From Phoebastria nigripes (taxonomy: Eukaryota; Chordata; Aves; Procellariiformes; Diomedeidae), in contig JAYKAV010003077.1 in assembly GCA_035582835.1 (NCBI GenBank), positions 1,157,906 to 1,221,905 of the forward strand: a stretch of DNA of 64,000 nucleotides. Reading direction: 5' to 3'. The notes beneath the pieces are model-generated. The model made no database searches. It was not told the origin of the DNA and saw only the letters and a program-made list of their open reading frames with translations. The position numbers were made by a program, and so were the translations under genes. The first letter of the stretch is position 1; every line of letters begins with the position of its first letter. Below are positions 23,777 through 36,745 of this stretch, in pieces.

Positions 23777-24789
23777 TGCTATCCCCAGGCGTGCCTAAGT
23801 TGGTGGGGTTGTTTGTGTTTCTTCAGTGGCTGTGGGATTAGGTGTGAAGTGGATTCTCTGCCTGGAGAGACCCAGTGCAGTGGTCACCCTCTGCCTGAGC
23901 ACTTTGAGCGATGTGCAGGACTTGCAGTGTCCTGTATTTGAAGGAGATTCACTGCTGCAAGGTTTGTTTTGCAGGAATCGGACTGATTTCTCTGTGGAGC
24001 TCTGCAGGAGTTCGGTGACCTGCTCTTTTAGTTCAGGACCTACATTTGAACTCAGTGCTATCATGCAGTAGACAAGGGATGAGGGTCCTCCTTCAATAGC
24101 TATTACATCATCTTCTTTCATTGCTTTTTATGTCCCAAGAGACACCCACTCTTGTCGTGCTTTTTCTTTCCCTCATTCATATATGGACACACAGATACAC
24201 ANACTCATACATATACACATGCTCTCCACGCTGATAGTCTTAGGCTACTAACAGAAGTGCAGGCACATTAAGTGCTTTAATTCATTACAGGATAGCCACA
24301 GAAGAACGGGACAGCTTGTAAAACCTGAAAGGTAGTGGAGACCCAGAATTCTGCCTCATCTAAGATCACAGTCTATCCGAGTTCATGTAGGACGTACCTC
24401 TGAGAGATTTTTTTTTTCAGGTGGTGTCAGAGTGACAAAATTAATTTTCACATGACACTGGAATATGTTGTTTGCTGTCTGAGGTCTGGGCTGTCAGTTT
24501 GCCCTGTTTTTCACGATTCAAGATGCGCTTTATAGCTACCAATTTGCAGATTTAGGATGCACCGTAAAAATCTTACTTACGGGATATTTGCCTGGCAGCA
24601 AACATGTATTACTCTGTGCTTCAATTCACTGCAAATCTAATGTTCAAGTATATCAGTTGAAAATTTCTCAGGTTGTCTTAGCCAGGCTTGTCTTTTGCAA
24701 CCAATAAAACATTCCTCACTTGTTTTGCGTTTCTCAGTTGGATGTATTAAAAAAAAAAATATATATGTTATTCATCCCGGAAACATCAG
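23777..24789. other. Non-coding stretch between palindromic elements
   Basis: A less AT-rich part at 23795-24121 carries a 108-codon frame on the - strand and an 81-codon frame on the + strand, overlapping and unrecognised. A CA/TA-rich patch lies near 24183-24220 with an N at 24202. No gene is supported. Confidence 0.55.
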
Positions 24790-24912
24790 AGACCAAATTC
24801 CAACACCCGTATGCTGCGTCTCTGCAGATGTGGAATAACTGTTGATCTAAATGGGGTTATTCTAGATTTACACCTGCGGAGCTAAGTGGAACTTCACATG
24901 GAGGAAGGCCCA
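24790..24912. mobile_element. Palindromic element of the TTACACC-core type
   Basis: AGACCAAATTCCAACACC at the left, GATGTGGAATAACTG in the first half, GGGGTTATTCTAGATTTAC and ACCTGCGGAGCTAAG in the second, and AAGGCCC at the right. These match the family in which ...GATTTACACC... halves flank a GGAGTTACT core and the ends read GACCAAATTC and AATTTGGCCC. Substituted but ordered. Confidence 0.58.
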
Positions 24913-25589
24913 AAACATATGGCAGTACCAGTTTTGTTTAGAGCAAGTTTTTAATGATTTCCACCGTTTGATCTACTGTATTGTAGATTTTATGGGTCAG
25001 TGTGGATAAAAAAATAAAATAAACATCTGGTAATGTACGGCTTTGTTTGTGTAGATTTATAGAGCCAGGAAGGGATGCAACCGGTGTGTGGCTGTGGATC
25101 CAATAAACAGATACTGTGGTTATTTCTGCTTTTGGGGGAAGAGTTGATCAACTGCAAACATCCCTACTACTGAGTTTGCTCAGCAAGCTGCTCAAGAGAC
25201 CCCAGCCAATAATTATGCTTTCCAGGCATTTGGTGTTTTATGAGCTTGTTTCTGATTTCTCCCCATATGCAAATGTGGGGTTTCAGCCAGGCCAAGGCAC
25301 TCAGAGCAAAGTGCTGATGTGACACTTTGTGCCAGGATTTAGTAAGGCCCCCTGAAGCACACAGTCAAGGGAGCTTTAGGGCTATTAAGCTGCTCAGCAA
25401 CAGTGCCATGATGTTTCTGCTTGCCTCTCTCACACCATTAATTTGCTACCAGTTGTGAATAGTTGTTTCTGTGGGGCAGTGAAAATAAACCTATGGAACG
25501 GGGTGCCACAACATCTTTATTGCCATTAGGCATGGATTTTTTTTTCTAATTTTATTTTATTTTTGTTGCTTTCAAAGGAGACTCCCTTT

Positions 25590-25615
25590 TTATTATTATT
25601 ATTATTATTATTATT
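25590..25615 (+). repeat. ATT microsatellite
   Basis: About eight uninterrupted TTA/ATT units, in a T-rich setting. Confidence 0.95.
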
Positions 25616-28600
25616 TGCAACATGTTCACCAGACAAAATGATTATGTTAAGGCAGAGACATCACATCACTTACATTTCATAGCTCAGTGCAATTTTCATA
25701 AAGTGCGAGGCAACATCCAAAAAAACATGACTCAGAATTAGAGTTTCAGAAGATTATTATATAGACATTATTTCCCCCAGGTCACGGGCTTTAGTCAAAT
25801 TTGGAAGAGAATGAAATTGCCAACAGTGAAAAGCAGACAGAAAGGTATGAGTTCATGAGCAGAGAAATAACATTTTCATTTGTTCCTTCCCCATGGGAAA
25901 GATTCAACATTCCGGTAAATGGAGACGGTTATAAGAAATGAATTTTTGTCAGCAGGGATGTGATTTTAAGGCTCACTTATCCATTGGCAATCTAGATTTC
26001 TAACCCCAGGAATCTAGGAAATTGCTACAGAATGTAGTCTTTATTATAAACAAGTTTTTTTTGCTTTCTTTTCCTTTTTTTTCCACCCTGTCTTTTTTAG
26101 TAGTTGAGATTTTTAAGGTGCAGGTCTATGCTTCTCTGAGCATTTCAAGGGGTCATATTGCCACAGAATTATTGTGTGGCTTGCTGTCCCTTTGAACTGT
26201 GTCTTCTGTGGTGCAGTGATCCCTCTCACCCAGAAATTCCTCTGATCATTGGAACAAGGATATTTTTGAGAACTAAAGGCACCCCCAGCAATGTGTCGTT
26301 TGCAGTAGACTTTGCTCCCAAGGATCTAAGTACCATTCCTTGCTTTGTGCTTTTCTCCCTTATCCATTTTTTAAGCTCTTCTACTTGCACAGGCAAGGAG
26401 AACCAAGTAGCAAAGAGTTTTAGGGGGTGGCTCTTGTTTTTAGTATGTACAAATAGCCAGGATTTGCAGGCGTTCCATGGCACAATCCCAGGCAGACTAC
26501 TTTGTAATTAAAGAATTTTCTTCCAAGAGAAATGTTCATTTTTTCCTTCATCTGACTCTTCTAACCTCACTGTGCATTTAGATTCTGCGAGGATGTTCAA
26601 ATGCTGTTACTGTGCCTTCTTGAGAGTAAAAGTGATTTTATATAACCCTAAACCCTTCATTTCTGATGATGCAGATTGGTTCTCTAACGTTATTATCTTC
26701 ATATTTAAAAAAAATATTAATAACTTGAAAATACGTACATCTAAAACCTCCTTTCCCTAGTGTGTTTTTGTCCTTTTTAATATCTTTTCTTATGACCAAG
26801 ACCTATTTGCCTTACTGTATTACTATCAAGAAATGTTATTGCCATTGCCTGCCAACATCTTACTCACNGCAAATCGCATTAGTTCTGTTAGCTTCATTAT
26901 TATTGTGTCTAAACTGTAGTATAATGATTATGGAACATCATGATAGAGGCTGATTAATAAATAAGAATTGATTACTCTGACTTTGTCCATTGTATTAGGC
27001 CCAGGAGATTTATACTGTTGATGGCATTTTCTGAAAAACTGCAAATGCTTAAGTAAGATAGAAAGAGGGGAATATAATTTCGTCTTACAAATGCACAATC
27101 AAATTGCATTCCTTTGTCTCTACTAGCGTATAAGGGCAATCAGAGCAGTAGCATTAAGAGCCTCTGAGTGGATCACTCACAGTATTTCAGTATGGAACTA
27201 TTTTCCATTTGCTTTCCTTTCTCTTAAAATGTGGGTGTCTGTGGAGTGTTTTAGTGGTGCTGGCTGGCATCAAAGAAAGGGATATAGCTTTTCCTTCATG
27301 CAGACGTACAACTTTTACTAGTGTTTATTCAGAGATAGTATTTAAACATGGCTTAAGGAATGAAAAAAATTAAGCTGAAATACAAAAGTATTATAGCTGT
27401 ACTAGTGCATCTGCATTTCCTTCTGTTGATCTGGTTCTGGGAGCCTAAAAAACTCTGCTGATAGACTTCAGCCTCCGTATGCCAGTGTCCTGCTGGTCCT
27501 TTCCCTGCCAGTGCTGCCTCATACCTGTAATATCCACATTCCTTTCTAAAGGACACACTGCCGTATTAAGGGCCAGAACTGTGAAGAAATTAGGAATTGA
27601 ACAGAAGTTTGCAAGTTGCTTTTTGCTGGTTTACACACCTTTTTTGGAAACTGAGCGCAAGTGGTTAAGCGTGTAGGCTCTCCTATGTGCTAGATGAATG
27701 TGAGCTACAATGTGGTCTGTTGGTCAAAATAGTGGTAGATTGCGTTTGAGTTGTACTCCAGTGCTGGATGATATTCCCTGATCCGCTGGGCGTGACTGCA
27801 GCTTTTGAGTCTGGAGGGGAGCTATTGCAAGATAGCCATGTTGTAGGTGTAGCAGAAAGTGGTCTTCTCTATTAGTGACTGACTAGTTCATCTGCAGATG
27901 AGAAATACAAATGGGTTGGAAAAGATTGAATCTTATGTTTTAAGACAATTCTCATTAGTACTGGAGTTGGAGGTAGGTTTTCCTTGCTTACTCTGAATGG
28001 TGCAATTTCATTGCCTGAATCAGGACTGTGGTTATGGCTCTGAGCAGTTTTGAGTGTGGAAGGAGATGGAGCAGGAAGAATAAAGTATGACCCTCATACC
28101 TTTCGGGGTATCACTGATCTCTAAGTAAAAAATGTAGCAAAAAACGTAGTTCAACAGGCTGCCTTGAAGTTATTTGTCCTTTTCTGTCTTTGCAAGAAAA
28201 GCATAATTTTCTGCATGCACTTGGTTTAATTCTGGCTTACGTCTGTCCCATGAGTGGCTAACTCTCACTGTAGCCAAGACATTTTACAGTAGCAAGATTA
28301 ATCCTTCTTAGGCTGTGAATTAGCTTTTTTCACCATCACTGTGGCCTTTATCACTGCCAAGGAGTCCGTCAGTGCATGAATAATACAGCCGAACCCTTTG
28401 AGAAATCTCAGGCAGCTTCCCATCACCAGTGTGAGGAGGGATTTGGCAGGTATTTGAAATACATGCATTTGTCGTGAGAGGATTGGGTTGGGCTGGCAGG
28501 CAGGGAAGCACAGGTCTCGGGGTTGGCCCAGTCGGACAGGGACCTCCCGTTGGTGCATCCTTCCTGGCCTAAGGATGAGTTGCTGAAGGTGACAAGCCTT

Positions 28601-28815
28601 CAGAGGCTGTGTGCAGATATACCTGTGGCTGGCAGCGGGGAGCATGCCCTCAGGTCAGGCCAGATGCTGTGGCAGAGACTGAATGCTGCAGTGATAGGTA
28701 AGTGGGAAGTGTCTTTGCTAGATGAGTATTTTTCTTAAAACTCTTTTCTGAGAAACAGCGTTAAATGGAGCTTTACCAGGTTTGGGGTTTTGTTGTGTTT
28801 TTTGGTGGTTTGTGG

Positions 28816-28853
28816 TTTTTTTTTTTTTTTTTTTTNTTTTTTTTTTTTTTTTT
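28816..28853. repeat. T38 homopolymer (with one N)
   Basis: A 38-base T-run with N at 28836, preceded by G/T-rich low-complexity sequence. Reverse-complemented it resembles a long poly(A) tail, but no retroposed body is recognisable to the right or left. The length is probably uncertain in the assembly. Confidence 0.9.
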
Positions 28854-31679
28854 CTTCTGTAAGAAAGCACTCCATTTGCCAGTGGACTCCTATGAAAGCA
28901 TTGCTTGTGTTCCTGCAGTATTTATTGTAATTCCTAGAGCTGTCAATCAGGGCTCAGGCCTCGTTTGTGCAGACACAGGCTCACATTGCTTACAGTCTAC
29001 GAGAAACATAATGATCTGCACCTAGTGAAGGGAAGCATTTAATGAAATCTCTTTCAGACATGGGAAACTAAGGTTTTTACTGCTTGTTGATAAAGTCGTT
29101 CTCTTCTTACTAAGTGTACTGTTGGGAATGGAACAGAAAGCTCTTGTGTCTGATTGTTTCTTTTGCTGGAGCTAATGTTTTGAATACATGTTTGGCTCAG
29201 GAATAAATGTTTCATGTTATAGTCTGGTTGTGCCTGTGCAAAGAAGGAGCAAAAGACTCATGCTACTAAACAATTTTGAGAGTCATCAGTTCAGGGGAAT
29301 TGGAAATTATTAGTGAAAAAATCCTGAGAATATAACTCAGGTTGCTACAATGCCATCTGACCCTGAGCAATCGTTGGACCAGTGATGTTTTAATGCAAGG
29401 CACTGCCCTCATGTATTTTATTTTGCTGTGGTGCTCTGCTGCTTTGNCATATCCCGCTGAAGTGGATTAAACCCACAGAGGAGCCGGAGGGCCCCTTGGT
29501 TCCAGATCCAGCGTGACTGGTCACAGTTAGAGGTTAGAAGCAGCCAATGCTTTTTCTGTTGTTTTGAGCATGCGTGACTGGGTGGCAGTTTTAAAGCCAC
29601 CAGGATCCACCTGTGAAACTGCCCTTGGACATCAGTCTGAATGGAGGAGGAAAGAAATGGAACATTGGCAGTTTATTAGTAGTAGAAGCCCTGAGAAGAA
29701 AAACATGGTTCTTTTCTTTTGTAGCTGAGGCAAGGCTTCTCCAATAAGAGCACTCCAGTCCCTCCAGGAGCTGGCAGCTGCCAACTTGATTTTTCTGGCC
29801 CATGTAAGAGAGGCAGCAGAGCCATCCCCAGTTTGCCATTATAATTTACCTTATAATCTACTTTGTCTGCACTTAGAGCTGGGCCTCAGTTTGGCTTTAT
29901 GAAGAAGATAATTCTGAGGTTTTGGGGCTTTGTATTTGCTCTTTGCATGTGTGTGTTTTTTCAGCATCCATACACAGCAAGCCTCTTAAGATTTTGTTTT
30001 TCACTAGTAGCATTTCTTATTGCAGCCATGACTTTAGAGGGTTTCCTCCATCTGCAGATCTTCCAATGCATTTCTTGTCCTCTGCCTTTCTTGCAGGCAA
30101 CATGCAGATACTGGAAAATTGAACACCACCTCCTTCCCCTTGCCCAGATACGGACTCGCACCTTTCAACCTTCAGTTGGTAGGGAAGGAATTGTGGCGAT
30201 TCTTGCAGTGGTTCAGTGTGAAAACTTGTCAGCCTCTCTCCTACTGGCTACTCCAGGGAAATTTAAATCTTTTTTTGGGGAAAAAAAGGTGGGGGGTGGG
30301 ATTTTAACATACTGCAGATTTTGGTAATTTATTCCCCTTGCAGACTTGCAGGAGGAAAAGATCAGGCCTATGTCTCTTGACTCCTTTTATTTTGGCTGTA
30401 GTCCAACCTATTTCTTTCTGTCCTGTTCTGAGCAAGGGACACCATATCTGCCTTTGGCAGAAAGTGTTTAATAGGAGGATTTTGTTGTAAGGAAAGACTG
30501 GACCATCTTATCTATAACTTCCACTACCCTTTTTTTATAATAGCTGCTCTTATGGTCTTGGTGGAAATACCAAACTGGCGGCCTTGGAGACTGAAGTCCT
30601 CAGAGCAGTTCCAGCATGGCAGTGGAGAGCGCTCAGTTCTGCTGCCCTGACTTTCATTGGACCTTGGAGGGACAGTCTCAAAGGGACTGTTATGTCATGG
30701 TACGTTCCCATTGTACCCTCAATCTGTCTGTTGAGGCAACCAACTATCAGAGGTATTTTTTGAAACTGAGAGAGAAGTTCTTGGGTTTTGAGAGTGCTTT
30801 CTGGTCTGTGGGGTTTTTGTTGTTGTTGGTTTTGGGGGTTGTTTTTTTTGCAGGGTATGAGTGTGAGGAATCTGTTTCTTTGTGAAGTAAGATCATGAGG
30901 GCACAGCACCATTTCAGAAACCCACTGGTAACCTTTCCTCCCTTACACACACATACACACCACAAAACCTGCTAATCCTTCAGAGCTGGTTAGTCTTTTG
31001 GCTTNTATCTTTTTCTGAGCATCTAGCCTGAAATATCTTAAGTTATTTATCTGATGATAGGTTTTATTTCTGATAGTCAGCTTTTTTCATATCATCTCTG
31101 AAAAGAAACCTAACATCTGGACTACCTAGAGCCAACTCCAACAACTTTTTGTAATCCTGGAGTGAAAGACAGGGAGGTTGGTTGTGGGTGACATGTAACA
31201 GAAGAACATGCTCTGTATGTTTCCTGTTCCAAAAGAAATAAGAGAAATTAGACCAGTGGTTTGGTAAATTATATGAAAAATAGACCTTGCTTGCTAATGG
31301 AGTGTGAAGAAACTGATGTACTGAAGATGATCTATAATATTTCATATTTCTCTGAGGAGAAAAAATGATAAACTTGATGGTGTGTGATTTATTCATGTTT
31401 CTGAACATAAAGAAGAATCCTAAAGTCAACTGTCTGTTTCACACTCTGAGACCGATAGCAGGATTTACACTGGGATTTAGCGGTTGGGGTTTGTTATGAG
31501 TACTGCGGAGGAGAGAAGCACTGATTAATGATGGAGTTGGAAGTGTCTACAGATGGGATAGTTATGCAGAAACTGCAGCCTTTTCCACATATCTGTTTCA
31601 CTGCTTCACAAAACATGATGACAAATACGTTAAATTTGTTGGGGTTTGTTTTGGTGGTTTGTTGGGTTGTGTGTTGTGG

Positions 31680-31692
31680 TTTTTTTTTTTTT
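31680..31692. repeat. T13 run following GGTTTGTT-type low complexity
   Basis: G/T-rich low-complexity sequence at about 31640-31680 runs into a T-run, as also seen before 28816. The similarity is compositional only. Confidence 0.7.
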
Positions 31693-34600
31693 CTTCTCTC
31701 TATTACTCCTTTCCTTTGCTATCATTCTCTTTGCACATTCAGAGTTTTGCCCTTCACTGCAACAGAAGCACTCCAGTCCTGTTACTCTGTTAGTTCAATT
31801 CATGCTGTATCTCTCTGGTGAACTGCTTTTTGAGCAGGGTCATCAAAACCTTATGTAATTTAGAAATTCAGTTGACAGTTTCTTAGGACCAGAAGGGTTG
31901 CTTTTCTTTGTTCTGCTCCTGAAAGTGGATCTTCATCTGACTCCCGAGAGAGATCTCACTGGCTCGAAAAAGAGCACAACTTCTTTTGCTTTTTGGCCTC
32001 AGGACCAACTGCTGTGATACATGGTCTTGAGGATGAAGTACATGAAAGAAAAGACCTTTGAAATCTGACATATCCTGCAATAGAAGACAAAGGGTGGAAA
32101 AAATCAAACCCAAAACACAGGGAGTAGCACAGAAGGTAGGCCGTACAGGAGGATGTGTGCTTTTTCAGGGATGAAGTGGGGTATCGTACATAGGGGGAAA
32201 AACGTGCGCACAGAGGCTGTTGGTTCTTCAGGTACTTTGCACTGTACTTGTATCCACAAATTTTGACTTTCAAAATATATGTTAAATTGTAATCACTAGC
32301 TGAACGAGGACGGAGTTGTAGAAACAATAACATTGTTGGGTAAATCATACATAGATGAAACAAGGTTATGGAAGAGAAAGACCAGACCCAAACTGTAGGC
32401 TGCGGTGATTTATGCATTGCAGTAAACTGTCTCCTAAGACGTGAGGGAAGGATAGTAGATTTTGACTAGACTTTCCTCAATTCATGAAGAGGTAGCATGG
32501 CAGAAATTGCAAAGGTGCTTGAGAGACAAGATGACAAGCAGACGTTCAAAATTTTACTCTTTGGGTGTTGACATAATGGCAAGATATAGTTAGGTGAGCA
32601 GTTGGAGTGGGGCGTAATAGTACTGTATTTTGAAGGTTATGAGAAATGGGAGAAAACTAAACCAAGTGGTAANGCTGTATGTGTATTTTTCAGTGCCTGA
32701 AGCACTATTCTGAGTGTATTTGAAAAGGGCAAGTTCACAGATGTTAGGGCCAGAGGACAAGCAGTGGGCTACAGAACCTTTCACCTTTTGGGTCACTAGT
32801 TCAAAATTACCCTGCTTCATCTAAAAGTCATTGCCATCTGTTGGGTGGCTGCAGGCCAACATGGAATAAATGAATGGCATCAATCTGAGCACAGACAGCA
32901 GCAAAGGTATTATCACACATTAGGACCTCTTCTGTTGGCCTTGAGGTTAAAGGGGGTAAGTGACCCGTCGTGCCCCAAAAGAAGTGCACGGGAGGCAGTT
33001 GTGACGCTGCTGCGTTTTACCTTTTTTTTTATGTAAAAGGAGCAATTTGGTGTCTGAGGCACATCCTTGTAATGCACTTCCCCAGCATTATGTTAGAATA
33101 CTTTTCAATATGGATGTGTGTATGTTTTAAAAAATAAATATTATTTAAAATTAGGAAAATCAAGGAGAAAACAGAATGCTTAGGGCACACAGAGTAAAAC
33201 GTATAAGTGCGCGTATGTCTTTCACATGCAGTGTGCTTACAGGTATGTTAGTTAAGCAGGTAGATCTGTTCATTCCTCACGTTTTCCGATCAGATTTTTT
33301 TTGCAGTGGGGCGCCCACTAAAGAGACCTTGTCTATAAGCACTCCTAAATGACAGCTGGAAGACATGCAGCATGAGTTCATTTGTTTATTCTTATCTAGT
33401 AGCCTCTGAACAAACTGATGAACAGTTTGATTTGACAAGGTCGTACTGAGGATTTGTGAGGATTAACCTATATGTGGCATTTACTGAGAGATCAGACAGG
33501 TCATGAAGATTGGCATTGGGGAGTCTAAGAAGATCCTTTTTCCCTCCCCTCTCCCCTGAAAGCCTCAATCCAATTATTGTCTTATTTTTGACTCAATAAA
33601 AGCNAAATGAGCGTGTACCATCCTCCGTGTAAGAAGTGGATGGTACTGTGACTTAAAAAGAATATCAGGGTAGGGCTGTCTAATGATCTGCCTTTCTGGA
33701 CTGCTTACCTGATGTTATTAGATTATTCACACTGTTGCTATAGTCATGGCTGTTAATGGCCTTTTCAATTTCTACCACGATGCCTCCTCGTGGGAAGGGA
33801 GAAAAAGTTACCTTTGTGTGTTGAATGAAGCATTGACATAATGGATATTGTTATTTACCCTTGTGTGTTCAGAGATAACAGTGGAGTTTGAGGAAATGCC
33901 TTTGGAAGTTATTATAAAAACACACTGGCTAATTTTATAAAACACATCTTTCCTTCCGGGCAAATCAGCATCTCTTTGTGCACAGAGTGCATAGCTAAAC
34001 CTCTCAGTGATGCTCGCTTTATTTGTTACCTTTGCTAACACATGTCTGAAGGAAGGAGCATGCTTGCTTTATCTGCTTGTTCCCAAATATTCAATATCCA
34101 GACTATAAAGCAATGTTGAATAGCCATCTATTTTGTTTCATCAGTTCTTTTTCTGTCAGGATGTTTCCTATTTACTGTTTCTTCTTCCTGCTTGCAAGAT
34201 CACTGAAATGCCTTTTGCTGAATTATGTTTAGTACAGCCTATTTATATTTCAGTAGCACTACAAACACTGACTGCTTTATTGAGTAAGGTGCTGTATATC
34301 TCCTCAGCTAGAGCAAGATGTTCCTCTGAAGAACTTCACAATCTCGCAGACACAGCCACGGAAAGGGCATGTTGCTTTTGTTACCTGCACAGAGGCACTA
34401 CGGGGGTAGAGATACATGACATGACTTAACTCAGTGTGCATAAGGAGCTATGGCACACCACGGCATGGAAAATAGATTTTCAGTCCTGTAAAAAAAAAAA
34501 ACATACCCAAACCCTACACTTTCATTTAAGAAGGTCTGAGTACAAAACTCATGAAATCTCTGCCTGTGCCAAAAGCTGTGGAAGGGGTCTTCCTGAAGCG

Positions 34601-36530
34601 CATTTCTTCCTGATTTGTGATGCTGTGTCACTGCTTGAATGGTGATTTACTCCCAAAACGCTGTCTGGGGTGGTGGTTGCTCACCGGTGGGAGTGTGTAG
34701 AGGGGGACGGTGCTTCCTGAGGTTTTCAGTCTGATTCATGAAAGCGTCATGGTAGGATTAGTGAGAAGAGGTGTAGCTGCAGGAGGATGGACGGATGGAT
34801 TTATTGAGGTATGCTTAAGCTCTGAGTACCAAACTGTGGGATTCATGAGCACTGTAAATTGTATTATCACTGATGGGGGGTTAATTATTAATTCATTCTT
34901 TAATCAAAACTAATTAAAAATAATTTTGAAGAGTAGGAAGGTGTTCATTAGGACACTGAGAAGGAAATGACTACATAAACTGGGCCATGAGACATCATCT
35001 AAACCCAGATGATTGCTTTACTGATACTGTCGACTGAAGAAGCCAGTTCCAAACTCGCATTTGCTTTACAGCACTCCTGGCTAGGGGCTCTGGTCTCCAG
35101 ACCGATGAATGCTGCTGGGGAAAACCCCTGGTGAAGGGCAGGAGCAGGGTCCCCTCGGTCAGTTCTAGTCTACCTGGATGTTCTTGACCAGTTTTGGCAG
35201 CCCTGATTTACATTTTTCATCTCCTTTTTGCCATGTATCACAGGGTCAGAGCTAGAAAAACAGCAGCAGCCATCTCTGCCTGCAAAGGAGAGTTTGGTTT
35301 GTGTCATGTCGCGGTGTGTCCCGTAGGAGGGTGCAAGGTTATGCCAGAAGAAACCAGATCTTGGTAAAATTACTTTGCCTTTTTTGCTTTCTCAAAATGA
35401 AATCTGACAGGTTTTAGCTTGTTTCCAAACAGAGAGCTGCCATGAGGTTAGATTTTAGTGTTCGCTAGCCCAGCTCACGTTGTGGTGTGTGTTGGAGCTG
35501 CATATTCCAATTAACTTTTTATGATCCTGCACAAGGGGGAGATAAGTTAATCCGAACCAAATGTGCGGTTAGCACCGTGATACCTGCTGCTTCTCTCAGG
35601 GAATCTAGATAACGATGCTTTTGGCTCCATAGAAAGGAGAGAGTAATTTCAACTCAAGGCTATATAGGAGAAACATTGAATTGGATAGTTTAAGACAGTT
35701 TCCAATCTAAAAGAAATGCAGAGCAGATACATGACCCCAGAAAAATCCTTTAAGGTTTCTGAAATGTGTTCAGAAAATTTATTAAAACCATACAGCAGGC
35801 TGCTTGAACAAATCAGGTCTTTCCCCAAGAGCTTTCTTCACCTCAAGTTTCATCCCTCAGACTTTAGTGCTTGCTCAGAGCATGTCTGGGTGTACTGTGC
35901 TCCTTTGTGTAAGACGATGTCAGACAGATGCGTATTCTCAAGAAAGGACTGGGCAGTCTGACAAGGGCTGGGGTATGAATTGGCGCATCCCCAACATGAC
36001 TGATGGTTGAATTCTCTGTGACAGGTGTTTAATGTGCTGAAAATACTGACTGTATCCTTAGTGTTGTGTTGATTACTTCTGAACATAAATGAATGCCTAG
36101 TGAAATGTTTATTTTCTACCTAATAAAAATCACAAGGAGAAAAATGTTGCTGTTTCCTACTTGGCACCTAGCTCCTGCTCTCACTCACCTGTCTGCTCTT
36201 TCTTGTATCGTCTTTTTTTAACAGTCAAAGATACAGTAATAAATGGTCATCGGTCTTAAATCAAATTAGCAGAACTGCTAGGTAATGCACTGTAATTTTC
36301 ACTGAGTGAGGAAGCAGGTTTGAAAGTGGCATGAGATGAAATAGGAAGCAAATTACCTTCTGCTTTCTTAAGGATGCTGTGAAAACCAATATTGAAATGC
36401 CTGTTTATTCTCAGTCCCTACCCCCCACCCTGTGACAGCTGTTCTTAAGTCTTCTCAAAAGTCATAACCGTCCTCTTTATGATCTATTCCTTTTTATAAC
36501 GTTTATGTTGCAGGGAAAGTTGTCTAGTTG

Positions 36531-36579
36531 TTCTAGTGATGCCTGGCTTCTCTTCCTGGCTCTGCTATTGTCTTTGGCC
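36531..36579 (+). mobile_element. MIR-like SINE, left part
   Basis: GCCTGGCTTCTC, TTCCTGGCTCTGC and TATTGTCTTTGG match the first part of a MIR-like SINE core (CTTCTCATCCTGGCTCTGCCACTGACTTG). The body stops where the palindrome at 36580-36679 begins and seems to resume after it at about 36685. Confidence 0.5.
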
Positions 36580-36679
36580 CTGATTCAGCAAAGCACTTAA
36601 GCACATGATTATCTTTACTTTTATGGGATGGTGCATGTGTTTACAGCTAAGCATGTGCTTAAGTGCTTTGCTGAATCAG
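36580..36679. mobile_element. Near-intact palindromic MITE-like element
   Basis: Arms at 36580-36607 and 36652-36679 are perfect 28-base reverse complements around a 44-base centre. The outer ends read CTGATTCAGCAAAGCAC and its complement, the same ends as the degraded copy at 16124-16234. The perfect arms stand out against the high divergence of other copies and suggest either a younger insertion or repair that keeps arms matched. No open reading frame; a non-autonomous element. The class of transposase that moved it is not visible here. Confidence 0.82.
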
Positions 36680-36745
36680 AGATTTTGTCTGTAACCTTGG
36701 ATTTATGTCTCAACCTACTCACAAGTAAAATGAGCTTAATAGTTA
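36680..36745 (+). mobile_element. MIR-like SINE, right part
   Basis: CTGTAACCTTGGATTTATG, TCTCAACCTACTC and ACAAGTAAAATGAGCTTAAT resemble the later SINE segment GTGACCTTGGGCAAGTCACTT...CCTCATCTGTAAAATGGGAATAAT, on the + strand like the piece at 36531-36579. Together they read as one SINE interrupted by the palindrome. Confidence 0.5.

Larger units (their letters stand above)
24913..36530. other. About 11.6 kb of nearly featureless non-coding DNA
   Basis: No gene recognised. Simple repeats are at 25590-25615, 28816-28853 and 31680-31692. A GC-richer part at 28420-28740 holds overlapping frames of 115 (-), 63 (-) and 71 (+) codons and a GTAAGT at 28697, but no acceptor pairs convincingly with it. 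The frames at 29863-30327 (154 codons, +) and 31956-32417 (153 codons, -) lack any domain I know and are likely chance. The region around 25250-25510 has an octamer ATGCAAAT and AT-rich motifs without firm meaning. Confidence 0.55.

Noticed and set aside
23795..24121. 108-codon frame on the - strand in less AT-rich DNA, considered as a pseudogene
   Set aside because: No homology I can name and an overlapping + strand frame of 81 codons; GC-rich composition explains both.
12577..25274. Several ATGCAAAT octamers (12577, 17891, 18370, 22085, 25267)
   Set aside because: Count is only slightly above what AT-rich DNA of this size would give; no clustering with partner motifs.
28420..28740. GC-richer patch with a GTAAGT donor at 28697, considered as an exon
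   Set aside because: No convincing branch point, pyrimidine tract and AG acceptor upstream, and frames are open on both strands.
29863..30327. 154-codon open frame on the + strand with a hydrophobic N-terminal half
   Set aside because: The hydrophobic stretch reflects T-rich sequence; frames overlap on the same stretch in other phases and on the opposite strand. No family recognised.
31956..32417. 153-codon open frame on the - strand
   Set aside because: No recognisable domain; overlaps another - strand frame in a different phase.
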